From contig JAUICP010000001.1 of NCBI GenBank assembly GCA_030427805.1, positions 682,001 through 746,000 on the forward strand: 64,000 nt of DNA, written 5' to 3'. Made by a program: the position numbers and the translations under genes. Source of the stretch: Bdellovibrionia bacterium (GTDB lineage: Bacteria; Bdellovibrionota; Bdellovibrionia; Bdellovibrionales; JAGQZY01). The notes under the pieces are model-generated. The model was not told the DNA's origin, ran no database searches, and was given only the letters and a program-made list of their open reading frames with translations. Within the stretch, counting starts at the first letter, position 1. Each line of letters begins with the position of its first letter. Positions 52,893 to 61,074 of this stretch are shown here, piece after piece.

Positions 52893-53079
52893 GGGCCTAA
52901 TAGGGCATTCCATTTCAAAATTCAGGTTTCAGAAAGCGTTACTTCACTTTTAAGCCTGGTTCCAGCGGCCATTCGAGAACGTATAATAATTGGACATATC
53001 TAATATTTAGACGTTGAAACCGTTTTAATTTTCAATACAGCTCCATTTTTCTGGCGTCGACTTTGCTCGTATATAGAGT

Positions 53080-53487
53080 ATGAATTGGTTTTTCGGATGG
53101 ATTACCTTTATTTTAAGGCTCCTACATCGAAATGCTCCAGTGAAGAGAAGGTTAGAGTCGGATTTTGCTAGTATGGATGATACTCAAAGAGAGATGGCCG
53201 AAGGTGGGTCAGGCCTCTTGTTGTGGATCCTAGTTATAATCGGACCGCTCGGATGGGGTAGTTTTTTTCTCGGTGATAAAAATTTAAATCTCGATCGCAA
53301 AGCTGCAAAAGCTTTTCTGGAGATGTTTGTTCCCGAGAAGGAAGTCGCTTCGAACCGTCTAAAGATTTACGATATTTCTTCTAAAGCCCCAGAGGTCAAA
53401 ACTCTCCCTACTTATTACTACGAAGGCAGTAGTAATTCTAAAAATCTGCTGGACCCAAAAGACAAAAAAAGCTCGACTCGACAATGA
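53080..53487 (+). CDS. Small membrane protein between flagellin genes
   Basis: 135 residues. One hydrophobic helix at ~45-65 (GLLLWILVIIGPLGWGSFFLG); an amphipathic, basic N-terminus; polar C-terminus. The ribosome site is weak (TAGAG). Coding use looks ordinary and the frame is uninterrupted, but no family was recognised. It sits between flagellin genes 2 and 3. Confidence 0.5.
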   Translation: MNWFFGWITFILRLLHRNAPVKRRLESDFASMDDTQREMAEGGSGLLLWILVIIGPLGWGSFFLGDKNLNLDRKAAKAFLEMFVPEKEVASNRLKIYDISSKAPEVKTLPTYYYEGSSNSKNLLDPKDKKSSTRQ

Positions 53488-53865
53488 GTGGGGCAAACTA
53501 TCTTTAGTCGGGTCTTGAAATCTGTAACTTGATACTTGTCTAGTCAATTAACCCTATCTTAGTAGTGTTTTCTTTACCAAAGTCTAGTTTCAACATGACG
53601 AAGGTCCAGTTTGCCTGGACGAGACTTCAGGCTGCCCAGACCTCGCCGAAAGGGGAGTTGTCAGTTGCAAAACACTAGACTGCTTATCCCAAAGTTCCTG
53701 GACCTTGAGTGACTGCTTGGTGCAGAAATTGAGCTTCGAAGTGATTTGTATTTGATACCAACGTGTTCAACCAAAGGGCGACAGTGATGTCGCCTCCTTG
53801 GCCCAAACTAAATAGGTCTAGTGGCTAAGGGTAAGAGGGATTTTGCAAATTAAAGGAGCAAACTC
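53488..53865 (+). promoter_or_regulatory. Leader of flagellin gene 3 with several hairpins
   Basis: Perfect hairpins: GTCCAG/CTGGAC (53604-53620), GGCGACA/TGTCGCC with GTGA tetraloop (53777-53794, flanked by CCAA/TTGG), and TTTGC/GCAAA (53842-53862), whose loop holds the ribosome site AAAGGA. A TCCTGGACC copy is at 53697-53704. No good promoter was identified. Confidence 0.5.
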
Positions 53866-54699
53866 ATGGGTTTGAGAATAGCAACTAATATTACTTCTCT
53901 AAACGCGCAAAATACTTTGGCGAGAAGTACAAGAAACATTGAAAAAAGTATGGCTCAGTTAGCCTCGGGAAGTCGTATCACAAAAGCGGCCGACGATGCA
54001 GCGGGCTTATCAATTTCAGAAAACTTTAAAAGCCAAATTCGTTCACTCAAGCAAGCAAATAGAAACGCTAGTGATGGTATTTCACTCGTTCAGGTTGCTG
54101 AAGGTGGTCTTAACGAAATTTCAAATATCGTAACTCGATTGAGAGAATTGGCTATTCAGGCATCTTCTGACACGATTTCGGATGTTGAGCGAGGCTTCGT
54201 AAACAAAGAAGTTCAACAACTCGTCAACGAATCAGAGAGAATTGCTTTATCTACTACTTTTGGAAAAACACAACTCCTCGATGGATCAGCTGGTACTTTT
54301 GACTTCCAAGTTGGTGCACTTAATGATGACTTCAACGATCGAATTTCATTTGACGCTGCCGAAAACGTAGCGACAACTTCTGAATTGGGGATCGATAGTC
54401 TCGACTTCAGCGAAAAGGGAAGTGCCCAAGAAGCACTTGAGACACTTGATAATGCTCAAACCACGGTTTCTAGCTACAGAGCGAACTTAGGTGCCCTTCA
54501 AAACAGGCTCATCTCTACAACTGATAACTTAGGTATTCAGGTAGAAAACCTTTCGGCTGCGAACTCTCGAATTAGAGATACGGATGTAGCAGATGCGACT
54601 TCGAATATGGTTAAATCAAATATTCTTCTTCAAGCATCTACTGCCACGTTATCGCAAGCGAATCAGATTCCACAAAACGCTCTTAGATTACTTGGCTAA
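53866..54699 (+). CDS. fliC: Flagellin 3
   Basis: 277 residues with LRIATNITSLNAQNTLARST, SRITKAADDAAGLSISENFK, LVQVAEGGLNEISNIVTRL, LSAANSRIRDTDVADATSNM and terminal QNALRLLG. D0/D1-only. Its leader is the longest and most structured of the three. Confidence 0.97.
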   Translation: MGLRIATNITSLNAQNTLARSTRNIEKSMAQLASGSRITKAADDAAGLSISENFKSQIRSLKQANRNASDGISLVQVAEGGLNEISNIVTRLRELAIQASSDTISDVERGFVNKEVQQLVNESERIALSTTFGKTQLLDGSAGTFDFQVGALNDDFNDRISFDAAENVATTSELGIDSLDFSEKGSAQEALETLDNAQTTVSSYRANLGALQNRLISTTDNLGIQVENLSAANSRIRDTDVADATSNMVKSNILLQASTATLSQANQIPQNALRLLG

Positions 54700-54715
54700 T
54701 CTGAGTGAAATATTT

Positions 54716-54783
54716 GAGGCAAAGCTCCTTTGCCTCTAGTACCCGACCTATCCAGAGAGACTTCTGTCTCTCTGGGCGGTACT
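54716..54783 (+). terminator. Two tandem stem-loops after flagellin 3
   Basis: GAGGCAAAG/CTTTGCCTC (54716-54736, loop CTC) is followed by AGTACC/GGTACT (54738-54743/54778-54783) enclosing CCAGAGAGAC/GTCTCTCTGG (54752-54761/54766-54775, loop TTCT). There is no strong T-run, so mRNA 3'-end protection is as likely as termination. Confidence 0.6.
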
Positions 54784-54825
54784 AAGGGTCTAGAATAGGT
54801 CTGGTTTATTGAACATTGTATATAA

Positions 54826-55224
54826 ATGAACCGATCTAAAAGTGAGATGGATATCAAGCTAGCAGTTCAAAATTTTATCTCACGGAGTATTTCACCGAGC
54901 CCGGCTAAGCAAAAGCAGGTTAAGTCTGAGTCGAGTTCCGATAGAGATGCTGACGGGAGAAGAGAGAAAGAGGATAAGCGCAGGGCTTTAACACCCGAGG
55001 AAGAAGCGCAGCTTATTGAATCCCTCAAGCAACTTTCAGGCGTTAAAAAGAATAATCTAAGTGTAGAAATCAGCCAAGAAAACTCAGCCAAAGTCTTGCT
55101 CATTAAAACCCCTGAAGGCAAGGTCGTTCGCAGGATTCCCCAGAGTGAGTTCTATCCTCTCTTCGAAAATCAAAACCAAGGTACTAAGAAAAAAACCGGT
55201 CAGATTCTCAATAAGGCCATGTAG
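54826..55224 (+). CDS. flaG: FlaG-like protein
   Basis: 132 residues. The C-terminal ~60 match FlaG: NNLSVEISQENSAKVLLIK, EGKVVRRIPQSEFYPL. The N-terminal half is polar and basic. FlaG influences filament length; its position between flagellin and fliD is the usual one. The start is uncertain (54826 or 54847). Confidence 0.8.
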   Translation: MNRSKSEMDIKLAVQNFISRSISPSPAKQKQVKSESSSDRDADGRREKEDKRRALTPEEEAQLIESLKQLSGVKKNNLSVEISQENSAKVLLIKTPEGKVVRRIPQSEFYPLFENQNQGTKKKTGQILNKAM

Positions 55225-55338
55225 AAGAAATTTCCCAGCACAGTGTCTAAATCCAAGGTCCAAGCCATATTATTGACTCACGCTTAGAGGGCAAAGTCTG
55301 AGAAACTAAGGTATGCGGAAGTGTGTCAGGAGGACCCT

Positions 55339-56724
55339 TTGCCAGCAATTACTTTTGGAGGAATGGCTTCTGGATTGCCCCCAAATATTGTGGAGACAAT
55401 CTTAGATGCAGAACGAATTCCGATAAATACGATTAATGCCAGGAAGGCGAAAACTGAGAATAAGCTCAAGCTTGTTCAAGATCTCGAATCAAAAGTCTCC
55501 GGTATCAGAGGTTCACTCGGTGAGCTCGCGAGCACCCGTGGTTTCCAAGATATGAAACTCATATCTGGTGATCCGAATATCATCGATGGTGTTGTTGACC
55601 CAGAACTGTCGAAAGCAGGTAGCTGGAACGTAGAAGTTGTAAGTCTTGCGCAAAAGGCCGCGGCTCTAACCAATGGTTTTCCAGATAAAGATCGTACAGA
55701 AATTGGGATTGGTTACTTTAAATTTGATACTCCAGACGGCAGTAAAGACGTTTACATCGATGGCTCATCAAACACTTTGGAAGGGGCGGCCAACGCCATA
55801 AATAGAGCAAACCTTGGCGTGCGAGCTTCTATTATTCAAGATAGCGAAGATCCAGATAATCCCTACAAACTTCTTCTTTCGGGCGAGACTGTTGGTAATG
55901 ACAGTAAAATCAATTATCCGACACTTTACTTCTTGGATGGCGATCAAGATATGTATTTTGATGGCGCTCGAGAGGCAAAAAATGGAATTGTTAAAGTTGA
56001 TGGTTTTGAAATCGAAATTGACTCAAACAAACTGGAAGGATTGATCCCGGGAGTGACCTTGGACCTTAAGCAAGCGGCACCTGGCAGGCAAGTTAATGTC
56101 ACGGTCAAAGAGGATTTGGAGCTCGTTGTTGGCAAGGTCGAAGAGTTTGTTAAGTCGATGAATGAGGTCCTAGGCTTTATTCAGCAACAAAACGCGATGG
56201 ACCAAAATACAGATACCACATCGACTTTAGGTGGTGATTCTCTTTTAAGAACTGTAGAGAGTCGTATGCGATCTCTAATCCTTACCCCACAGTCCGGAAT
56301 TTCAGGTCCTATAAAGAGACTTAACCAGATAGGTATAGAATTTAACCGCCAAGGTACATTACAATTTAATAAGGACAAATTTAATAAAACCGTAGCCTCG
56401 ATGCCTCAAGAAGTCAGCCAATTGTTTGCTGGAGACGGTTTTACCAAGGGAGTTATTCCCTCTGTTAGAAGAGTCGTTGGTGATTTACTCAACTCTGCAT
56501 TTGGCCCCATATCTAACAGGAAGCGCGGACTCGAGCAAAAGATTCGCAGAGCGGATCAGAGAATTGAAAGTAAAGAGCGTCAGCTCGTAAGAAAAGAGCA
56601 AAATTTGCGCATGAAGTTTGGGAGATTAGAAGAAACAATCTCGCGATTGAAATCACAGGGTGCTGCTCTTGGACAATTAGGTGGAGGCGGAGGTTTACTG
56701 TCCTCTCTCCAGGCTAGCAGTTAA
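55339..56724 (+). CDS. fliD: Flagellar filament cap protein
   Basis: Filament cap, 461 residues from the TTG at 55339, which has AGGAGG upstream; the GTG at 55321 would lie before that site. N-terminal ITFGGMASGLPPNIVETILDAER; FliD_C-type ending with GVIPSVRRVVGDLL, then a coiled coil (RIESKERQLVRKEQNLRMKF) and Gly-rich end. The leader shares the 12-mer GTCAGGAGGACC with flgF. Confidence 0.94.
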   Translation: MPAITFGGMASGLPPNIVETILDAERIPINTINARKAKTENKLKLVQDLESKVSGIRGSLGELASTRGFQDMKLISGDPNIIDGVVDPELSKAGSWNVEVVSLAQKAAALTNGFPDKDRTEIGIGYFKFDTPDGSKDVYIDGSSNTLEGAANAINRANLGVRASIIQDSEDPDNPYKLLLSGETVGNDSKINYPTLYFLDGDQDMYFDGAREAKNGIVKVDGFEIEIDSNKLEGLIPGVTLDLKQAAPGRQVNVTVKEDLELVVGKVEEFVKSMNEVLGFIQQQNAMDQNTDTTSTLGGDSLLRTVESRMRSLILTPQSGISGPIKRLNQIGIEFNRQGTLQFNKDKFNKTVASMPQEVSQLFAGDGFTKGVIPSVRRVVGDLLNSAFGPISNRKRGLEQKIRRADQRIESKERQLVRKEQNLRMKFGRLEETISRLKSQGAALGQLGGGGGLLSSLQASS

Positions 56725-56736
56725 TGATGAGGTGAA

Positions 56737-57144
56737 ATGAGTAATCCGTATCAGAAGTATAAAGCGACATCTGTACAAAGTGCTTCAAAGGAGAAGTTAC
56801 TGCTGATGCTCTATGAGGGCGCTATTAAATTCTGTAAAAAAGCGGTTATCGCTATCGAAAAAGGTGATATTGCCGGACGCGGAGAAAATGTAAGTAGGGC
56901 CTACGATATCGTTTTGGAGTTGATGAATACTCTAGATCACAAAGTGGGCGGAGATATAGCGGCGAATTTAGAGCAGCTTTATATGTATATAACGGATGAG
57001 TTAACGCAGGCGAATATTAACAACGATGTAAATCGTTTGAATAACGCGATCAAAATTTTGACAACTCTTTATGATGGCTGGAAACAAGCAATTGAGCAGC
57101 TAAAAAAGAATGACGCAAAAAAGACTTCATCTTCGGGAGGGTGA
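56737..57144 (+). CDS. fliS: Flagellin export chaperone
   Basis: Binds the C-terminus of flagellin before export. 135 residues: NPYQKYKATSVQSASKEKLLLMLYEGAIKFCKKA near the N-terminus, GENVSRAYDIVLELMNTLD, and YMYITDELTQANINNDVNRL. 12 bases after fliD. Confidence 0.96.
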   Translation: MSNPYQKYKATSVQSASKEKLLLMLYEGAIKFCKKAVIAIEKGDIAGRGENVSRAYDIVLELMNTLDHKVGGDIAANLEQLYMYITDELTQANINNDVNRLNNAIKILTTLYDGWKQAIEQLKKNDAKKTSSSGG

Positions 57145-57145
57145 A

Positions 57146-57562
57146 ATGAATAGGATCATACAGCTATTTAAAGAGAGAAATCACTACTTAGATAAGTTCA
57201 TTGATCTCAACGCCTGTGAATTACAGAAGTTTAATTCTGGCAACTTTGAAGATGTCGAAGTGTTCTACGAAACGAGGGATCGTCTCCTGAATCTCTTAAA
57301 GTGTCTTGAAGATCTCATCGAGCTTGAGTATGAAACAATAAAAAATAAAGCGATAGAAGTGAACGGCGCTCTAAAGCAAGACATTCGATATCTCTTAGGT
57401 CAGAAAGAGGAGAAGATTCAACTCATAGTAGAGCAGGACATAGAGCTTATTTCCCTTGTCGATCAAGAGAAAACAAAAATCTATCACACCATGAAGACAA
57501 TCAAAAAGGGGCGTAAAGTGATAAGCGCCTATAAATCTAAAAATGAAGGTACTGTTCCTTAG
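57146..57562 (+). CDS. fliT: FliT-like chaperone
   Basis: 138 residues, start at 57146 with GGGAGGG upstream; the longer frame from 57110 overlaps fliS. Helical throughout (LFKERNHYLDKFIDLNACELQKF..., GALKQDIRYLLGQKEEKIQL). Position after fliDS and helix pattern suggest FliT (FliD chaperone); sequence alone is weak. Confidence 0.65.
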   Translation: MNRIIQLFKERNHYLDKFIDLNACELQKFNSGNFEDVEVFYETRDRLLNLLKCLEDLIELEYETIKNKAIEVNGALKQDIRYLLGQKEEKIQLIVEQDIELISLVDQEKTKIYHTMKTIKKGRKVISAYKSKNEGTVP

Positions 57563-57667
57563 TCGATATAGTCTGAGGTCTTAGCCAAAATAATGACGTT
57601 CCAAATTTGATAGCAGTCAAAAGCTCGACTTAATTATTCCTAAATAAAACATGTTCGAATAGGTTTG

Positions 57668-57683
57668 TGGCATCCACGTTGCT
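57668..57683 (+). promoter_or_regulatory. Sigma-54 promoter of the TPR/GT9 operon
   Basis: TGGCATCCACGTTGCT: TGGCAT-N5-TTGCT with GG (57669-57670) and GC (57681-57682) ten bases apart. Predicted start near 57694, 17 bases before the next ATG. Confidence 0.8.
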
Positions 57684-57710
57684 ACTAAAAGTGTTAAGTG
57701 GAGGTCGCCT

Positions 57711-58658
57711 ATGTCAGGACTCTTGTCGGTCGAAGGACAAAAGGAACATAATAAAGTTCAAGACATCAATTCAGAAAACGAATTTTTGTACAATGCTCTC
57801 ATTTTAATTCAAAACCGAGAGTTTCAACTAGCTACCCAACTTTTGAAAAAATCTGTAGACATTTATCCAGAAAATCAGGATCTCAATTATTGGTTGGCTT
57901 TGAGCTTGAGAGAGTCTGGGCGCTCAGACGATTCCATCGAGCAGTTTCTGAGTTTTATCAGTGAGAACTCAAAGCCAGAAGCTTTGTTCCGGTTTGCAGA
58001 GACTCTCTATCAAAATCACAAAGATGCTATGGCTATTGAAGCTTTTCAGATCTTCTTTTCAACGGTCGAGCAAGGTAATCCATTTCTTTTTGATGCTTTT
58101 AAATTCTGTGGAATCTCTTACCTCAGACAAGGGGATCTTGATGGGGCTGAGGAATATTTCAATAAAGCCTTTACTCTCAATAACCAATCCTCTGAATTAT
58201 TAGTTAACTACGGAACTCTCGAGATCCAGAGAAATAACTTTGCTGAGGCCCTTGTCCGATTTAGAGAAGCCCTGCACGTCAATAAAAATAATGACCGTGC
58301 CTGGGTTGGACTGGCAATGATTCACAATCAATTGGGTGATATCGAGCTAGCCTATGGCAACTTAAGAGAGGCCCATAGCATCGAGCCGTCAAATACTACG
58401 GCTATTGACCTTATGATTTCATGGCTCTTTAGGGATCAGAAGCTCACTGAGCTTGTCGACTTTATTGAGTCGCTCGAGAAAACAGGGCAATTGAATGACA
58501 ACTACCGAGTCCTTTTAGCAAAAATATACTTTAAAAAAGCCCAGTACACCAAAGTGAGAGAGGTTTTGCAGAGTATTGAATCGTCAGGTAAGTCGTCTGA
58601 AGAGTATAGAGAAATTCTCCAATGTTTAGAGCAGATGGAGGAAGTTCAAAATGTTTGA
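57711..58658 (+). CDS. TPR-repeat protein
   Basis: 315 residues, about six TPR units (EFLYNALILIQNREFQLATQL, LNYWLALSLRESGRSDDSIEQF, LRQGDLDGAEEYFNKAFTLNN, LEIQRNNFAEALVRFREALHV, AWVGLAMIHNQLGDIELAY). No signal peptide, hence cytoplasmic. First gene under the sigma-54 promoter; overlaps the next gene by 8 bases. Possibly a scaffold for the glycosyltransferases that follow (inference). Confidence 0.85.
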   Translation: MSGLLSVEGQKEHNKVQDINSENEFLYNALILIQNREFQLATQLLKKSVDIYPENQDLNYWLALSLRESGRSDDSIEQFLSFISENSKPEALFRFAETLYQNHKDAMAIEAFQIFFSTVEQGNPFLFDAFKFCGISYLRQGDLDGAEEYFNKAFTLNNQSSELLVNYGTLEIQRNNFAEALVRFREALHVNKNNDRAWVGLAMIHNQLGDIELAYGNLREAHSIEPSNTTAIDLMISWLFRDQKLTELVDFIESLEKTGQLNDNYRVLLAKIYFKKAQYTKVREVLQSIESSGKSSEEYREILQCLEQMEEVQNV

Positions 58659-59244
58659 GGTGGTGAGTGCTCGTTCTGGCGATGAGGTCGTAAAGCTAGA
58701 CGGTCGTTTCTTGTCTTCCAAATATGATCCAAAGAAGGAAGCTTCTTCGTTTGTGGATTCAATTTCCGTTGATTTAGAAAAGTTCGAATATATTTTTTTG
58801 ATTGGCGCGAGTTCCGGGTATGAGATTCGCTGCCTTTTAGATAGGCATAAATCTTTAAAAATCGTCATCTTCGAAGAAAACACTGCACTTGTCGAATGGG
58901 TAAAGAGTAAGATTCAATCCGATCGGGTTCAATATATAAGTGAGCCTCTTGGAGCATTTAAAACCCAGGCTCAAGTGCAAAAGCTTTTGAGAAAAGTATA
59001 CTTCACTACAATTCTTCCAGCCTACCGTGTGAATCCCAGCGAGATTAAAATTCAGTTTTACGAATTGTTTCAAGCAAGAAAGCCAGAGCCCTTTAGACAG
59101 TGGCAAAAGCTTCTCAAGAGGGATAAGCACCTTAATTTAAATTCTGAAATTAAGGGCGATTTAATTTCAATTAAAGATGTAGAAAGTGACGAGCTAAGTC
59201 GACTCAGTTCTACTTACAGAGTTCTTAGGGAGCTTATCGCATGA
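58651..59244 (+). CDS. Maf N-terminal-like domain protein
   Basis: 197 residues. YIFLIGASSGYEIRCLLDRHKSLKIVIFEEN (about residues 50-80) matches the N-terminal region of Maf-type flagellin glycosyltransferases (pattern FLFGxGxGYhxxxL...ivviEp). The rest of Maf (the MptE-like DUF115 domain) is missing. Either a stand-alone accessory or a reduced Maf. It overlaps both neighbours (8 and 4 bases). Confidence 0.55.
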   Translation: MFEVVSARSGDEVVKLDGRFLSSKYDPKKEASSFVDSISVDLEKFEYIFLIGASSGYEIRCLLDRHKSLKIVIFEENTALVEWVKSKIQSDRVQYISEPLGAFKTQAQVQKLLRKVYFTTILPAYRVNPSEIKIQFYELFQARKPEPFRQWQKLLKRDKHLNLNSEIKGDLISIKDVESDELSRLSSTYRVLRELIA

Positions 59245-60917
59245 AGATCTTAATCGTTCAAATGTTGAGAATGGGAGATATTGTTCTATCGACACCAGTC
59301 ATTTCTGGATTAATGAAAAAGTACCCCAATGCGGAAATTCACTTTCTTGTAAATAGAGAGTGTCAGCGCATTTTTGAGCTAATTCCTGAGGTAGTGCAAA
59401 TTCACCTCTTTGACCGAAACGAACTGCAAGAGTCCATTGCTCACTCAGACCGTTCATTTTTTGAAGCCTTCAATCGTTTAGACCATTTGATTGAAGATCT
59501 AAATGCTGAAAATTTTGATCTAATGATCAATTTGACCCATAACAAACTGAGTGGGTACCTTTGTGGCGAGGTCAATGCGAACGAAAAACTGGGGCTTAAT
59601 ATCAAAGGCGATGCCGTCGAGTTTGGTAGCGCATGGTTTCAGTTTCTAAATGAGTACGGAAGTGATGATGGAGAAGAGTGTTTTCACTACGCCGACATTT
59701 ATTACAAGGGAAGTCTTCTCGAAGGTCGTACAGAAAAATTTCTTTTGAGTGAAAATGAAGAGGCGCAGAAAAATGTCCTATCCCGTTTTTCGGGTATTCA
59801 GGATCTCATCCTTGTCCAAGCCTTTACTTCTGATGTAAAGAAAAATTTTGGAGTTGAAAATTGGCTGCAATTCGCTCGTAGTCTTCATTCGGTATATTCC
59901 CATGGGACTCTTGTTTTTGTAGGAGCTCCCAATGAAGAGCCGGAGATTGAAAAAATTGTGCACACTCTTATTGCGGAAGGGATTTCGGCGGTTAAATATA
60001 TTTGCAGCATTCCGGAACTCTATTCGTTGTTGAAGATCGGTAGGGTTTTAGTTTCTGGAGATACACTAACAAAACATATGGCTGTTGCGGCTGAGGTTCC
60101 GGTAATTGAATTGGCCCTTGGGTCTAGTAGGCCATCACAGACAGGGGCTTTTGATCAGTCTTCCATTATTGTCCAGCCCAATGTACTTTGCTCGCCTTGT
60201 GGTCATAGTGAACAATGCTTTAGAACATTTCACGCCTGCGCTAGTTCCATTGACCCTTATGCCGTCGCTCTATTAACTGTCTATAGAATGCTTGAGGATT
60301 GGGAGAACATCTTTCAATTAGCTTCTGAAACTCACGATAAAATGAAAATATCTACGAGCAACCTTCTCGATGGTCCCGTTTGGTATAAAGTTCCCGTGCA
60401 AGACGTTTTCAGTGAAAAGTCGGTGGCATTTTGGATTAGTAAAGTTTCATGGTCCCTGTTTTTGAATAGTAGAGATACGGCAGGTTTCTTTGAAATTGGT
60501 ACGGAGACTTACAAATTGCACAGAGTGCTCTCTTATCGTTATTCAGATATCGATTCGACTGATTGGAAGTACATGTACGAACAGTTGAGAAGAATTTACG
60601 AGTCGTGTGAAGAGCAAATTAGTCTCTGCTTGTCTGAACTACGTTCGATCGCTCACAAGTATGAAGAAGAAAATATTGCCAGTGAGATGAGTATAAAACT
60701 AATGAAGATTCGAAGAGAGTTTCAGGGGTTTCCATTTATGGAAACTTACCTGCATAGTTTAGATGACATTCTCGAGGATAACATCTCTTCGTCATTTGTT
60801 CGGTTTCGCAGAATCATAGAAGTGCTCAAAGTTTTAAGAGAGCGCTTAATAATTGAATCAAAAGTAACAAAATCTCTTGTATCGCGTGTGGAGGAGTCTC
60901 ATGGAAGAGAAATATAG
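59241..60917 (+). CDS. GT9 glycosyltransferase (heptosyltransferase-like), 1
   Basis: 558 residues. GT-B fold: N-domain MKILIVQMLRMGDIVLSTPV with NLTHNKLSGYL; C-domain with ILVQAFTSDVKKNFG, LVSGDTLTKHMAVAAEVPVIELALG and CSPCGHSEQCF, as in GT9 heptosyltransferases. About 180 extra helical residues at the C-terminus. Start overlaps the preceding gene by four bases. Confidence 0.85.
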   Translation: MKILIVQMLRMGDIVLSTPVISGLMKKYPNAEIHFLVNRECQRIFELIPEVVQIHLFDRNELQESIAHSDRSFFEAFNRLDHLIEDLNAENFDLMINLTHNKLSGYLCGEVNANEKLGLNIKGDAVEFGSAWFQFLNEYGSDDGEECFHYADIYYKGSLLEGRTEKFLLSENEEAQKNVLSRFSGIQDLILVQAFTSDVKKNFGVENWLQFARSLHSVYSHGTLVFVGAPNEEPEIEKIVHTLIAEGISAVKYICSIPELYSLLKIGRVLVSGDTLTKHMAVAAEVPVIELALGSSRPSQTGAFDQSSIIVQPNVLCSPCGHSEQCFRTFHACASSIDPYAVALLTVYRMLEDWENIFQLASETHDKMKISTSNLLDGPVWYKVPVQDVFSEKSVAFWISKVSWSLFLNSRDTAGFFEIGTETYKLHRVLSYRYSDIDSTDWKYMYEQLRRIYESCEEQISLCLSELRSIAHKYEEENIASEMSIKLMKIRREFQGFPFMETYLHSLDDILEDNISSSFVRFRRIIEVLKVLRERLIIESKVTKSLVSRVEESHGREI

Positions 60918-61074
60918 TGCGAGCTTCTTTGTTGCACTGAAGCGTCTCAATTTAGAAATTAGAAAAGTCTGCGGAGAAGATAAGCAGTCGCAGAAAATCA
61001 AGAGAATGAAAACAATTGTTGAATTACTGAAAGAGCAGGTTCCCGGTGAAAATTCTAATCGTTCAGCTCGCTAG
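60901..61074 (+). CDS. 57-residue conserved-context small protein
   Basis: ATG with GGAGGAG upstream, inside the end of the first GT9 gene (17-base overlap) and overlapping the second by 29 bases. Lys/Arg/Glu-rich, helical (FFVALKRLNLEIRKV, KRMKTIVELLKEQV). Translational coupling in both directions supports it being real. Confidence 0.55.
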   Translation: MEEKYSASFFVALKRLNLEIRKVCGEDKQSQKIKRMKTIVELLKEQVPGENSNRSAR

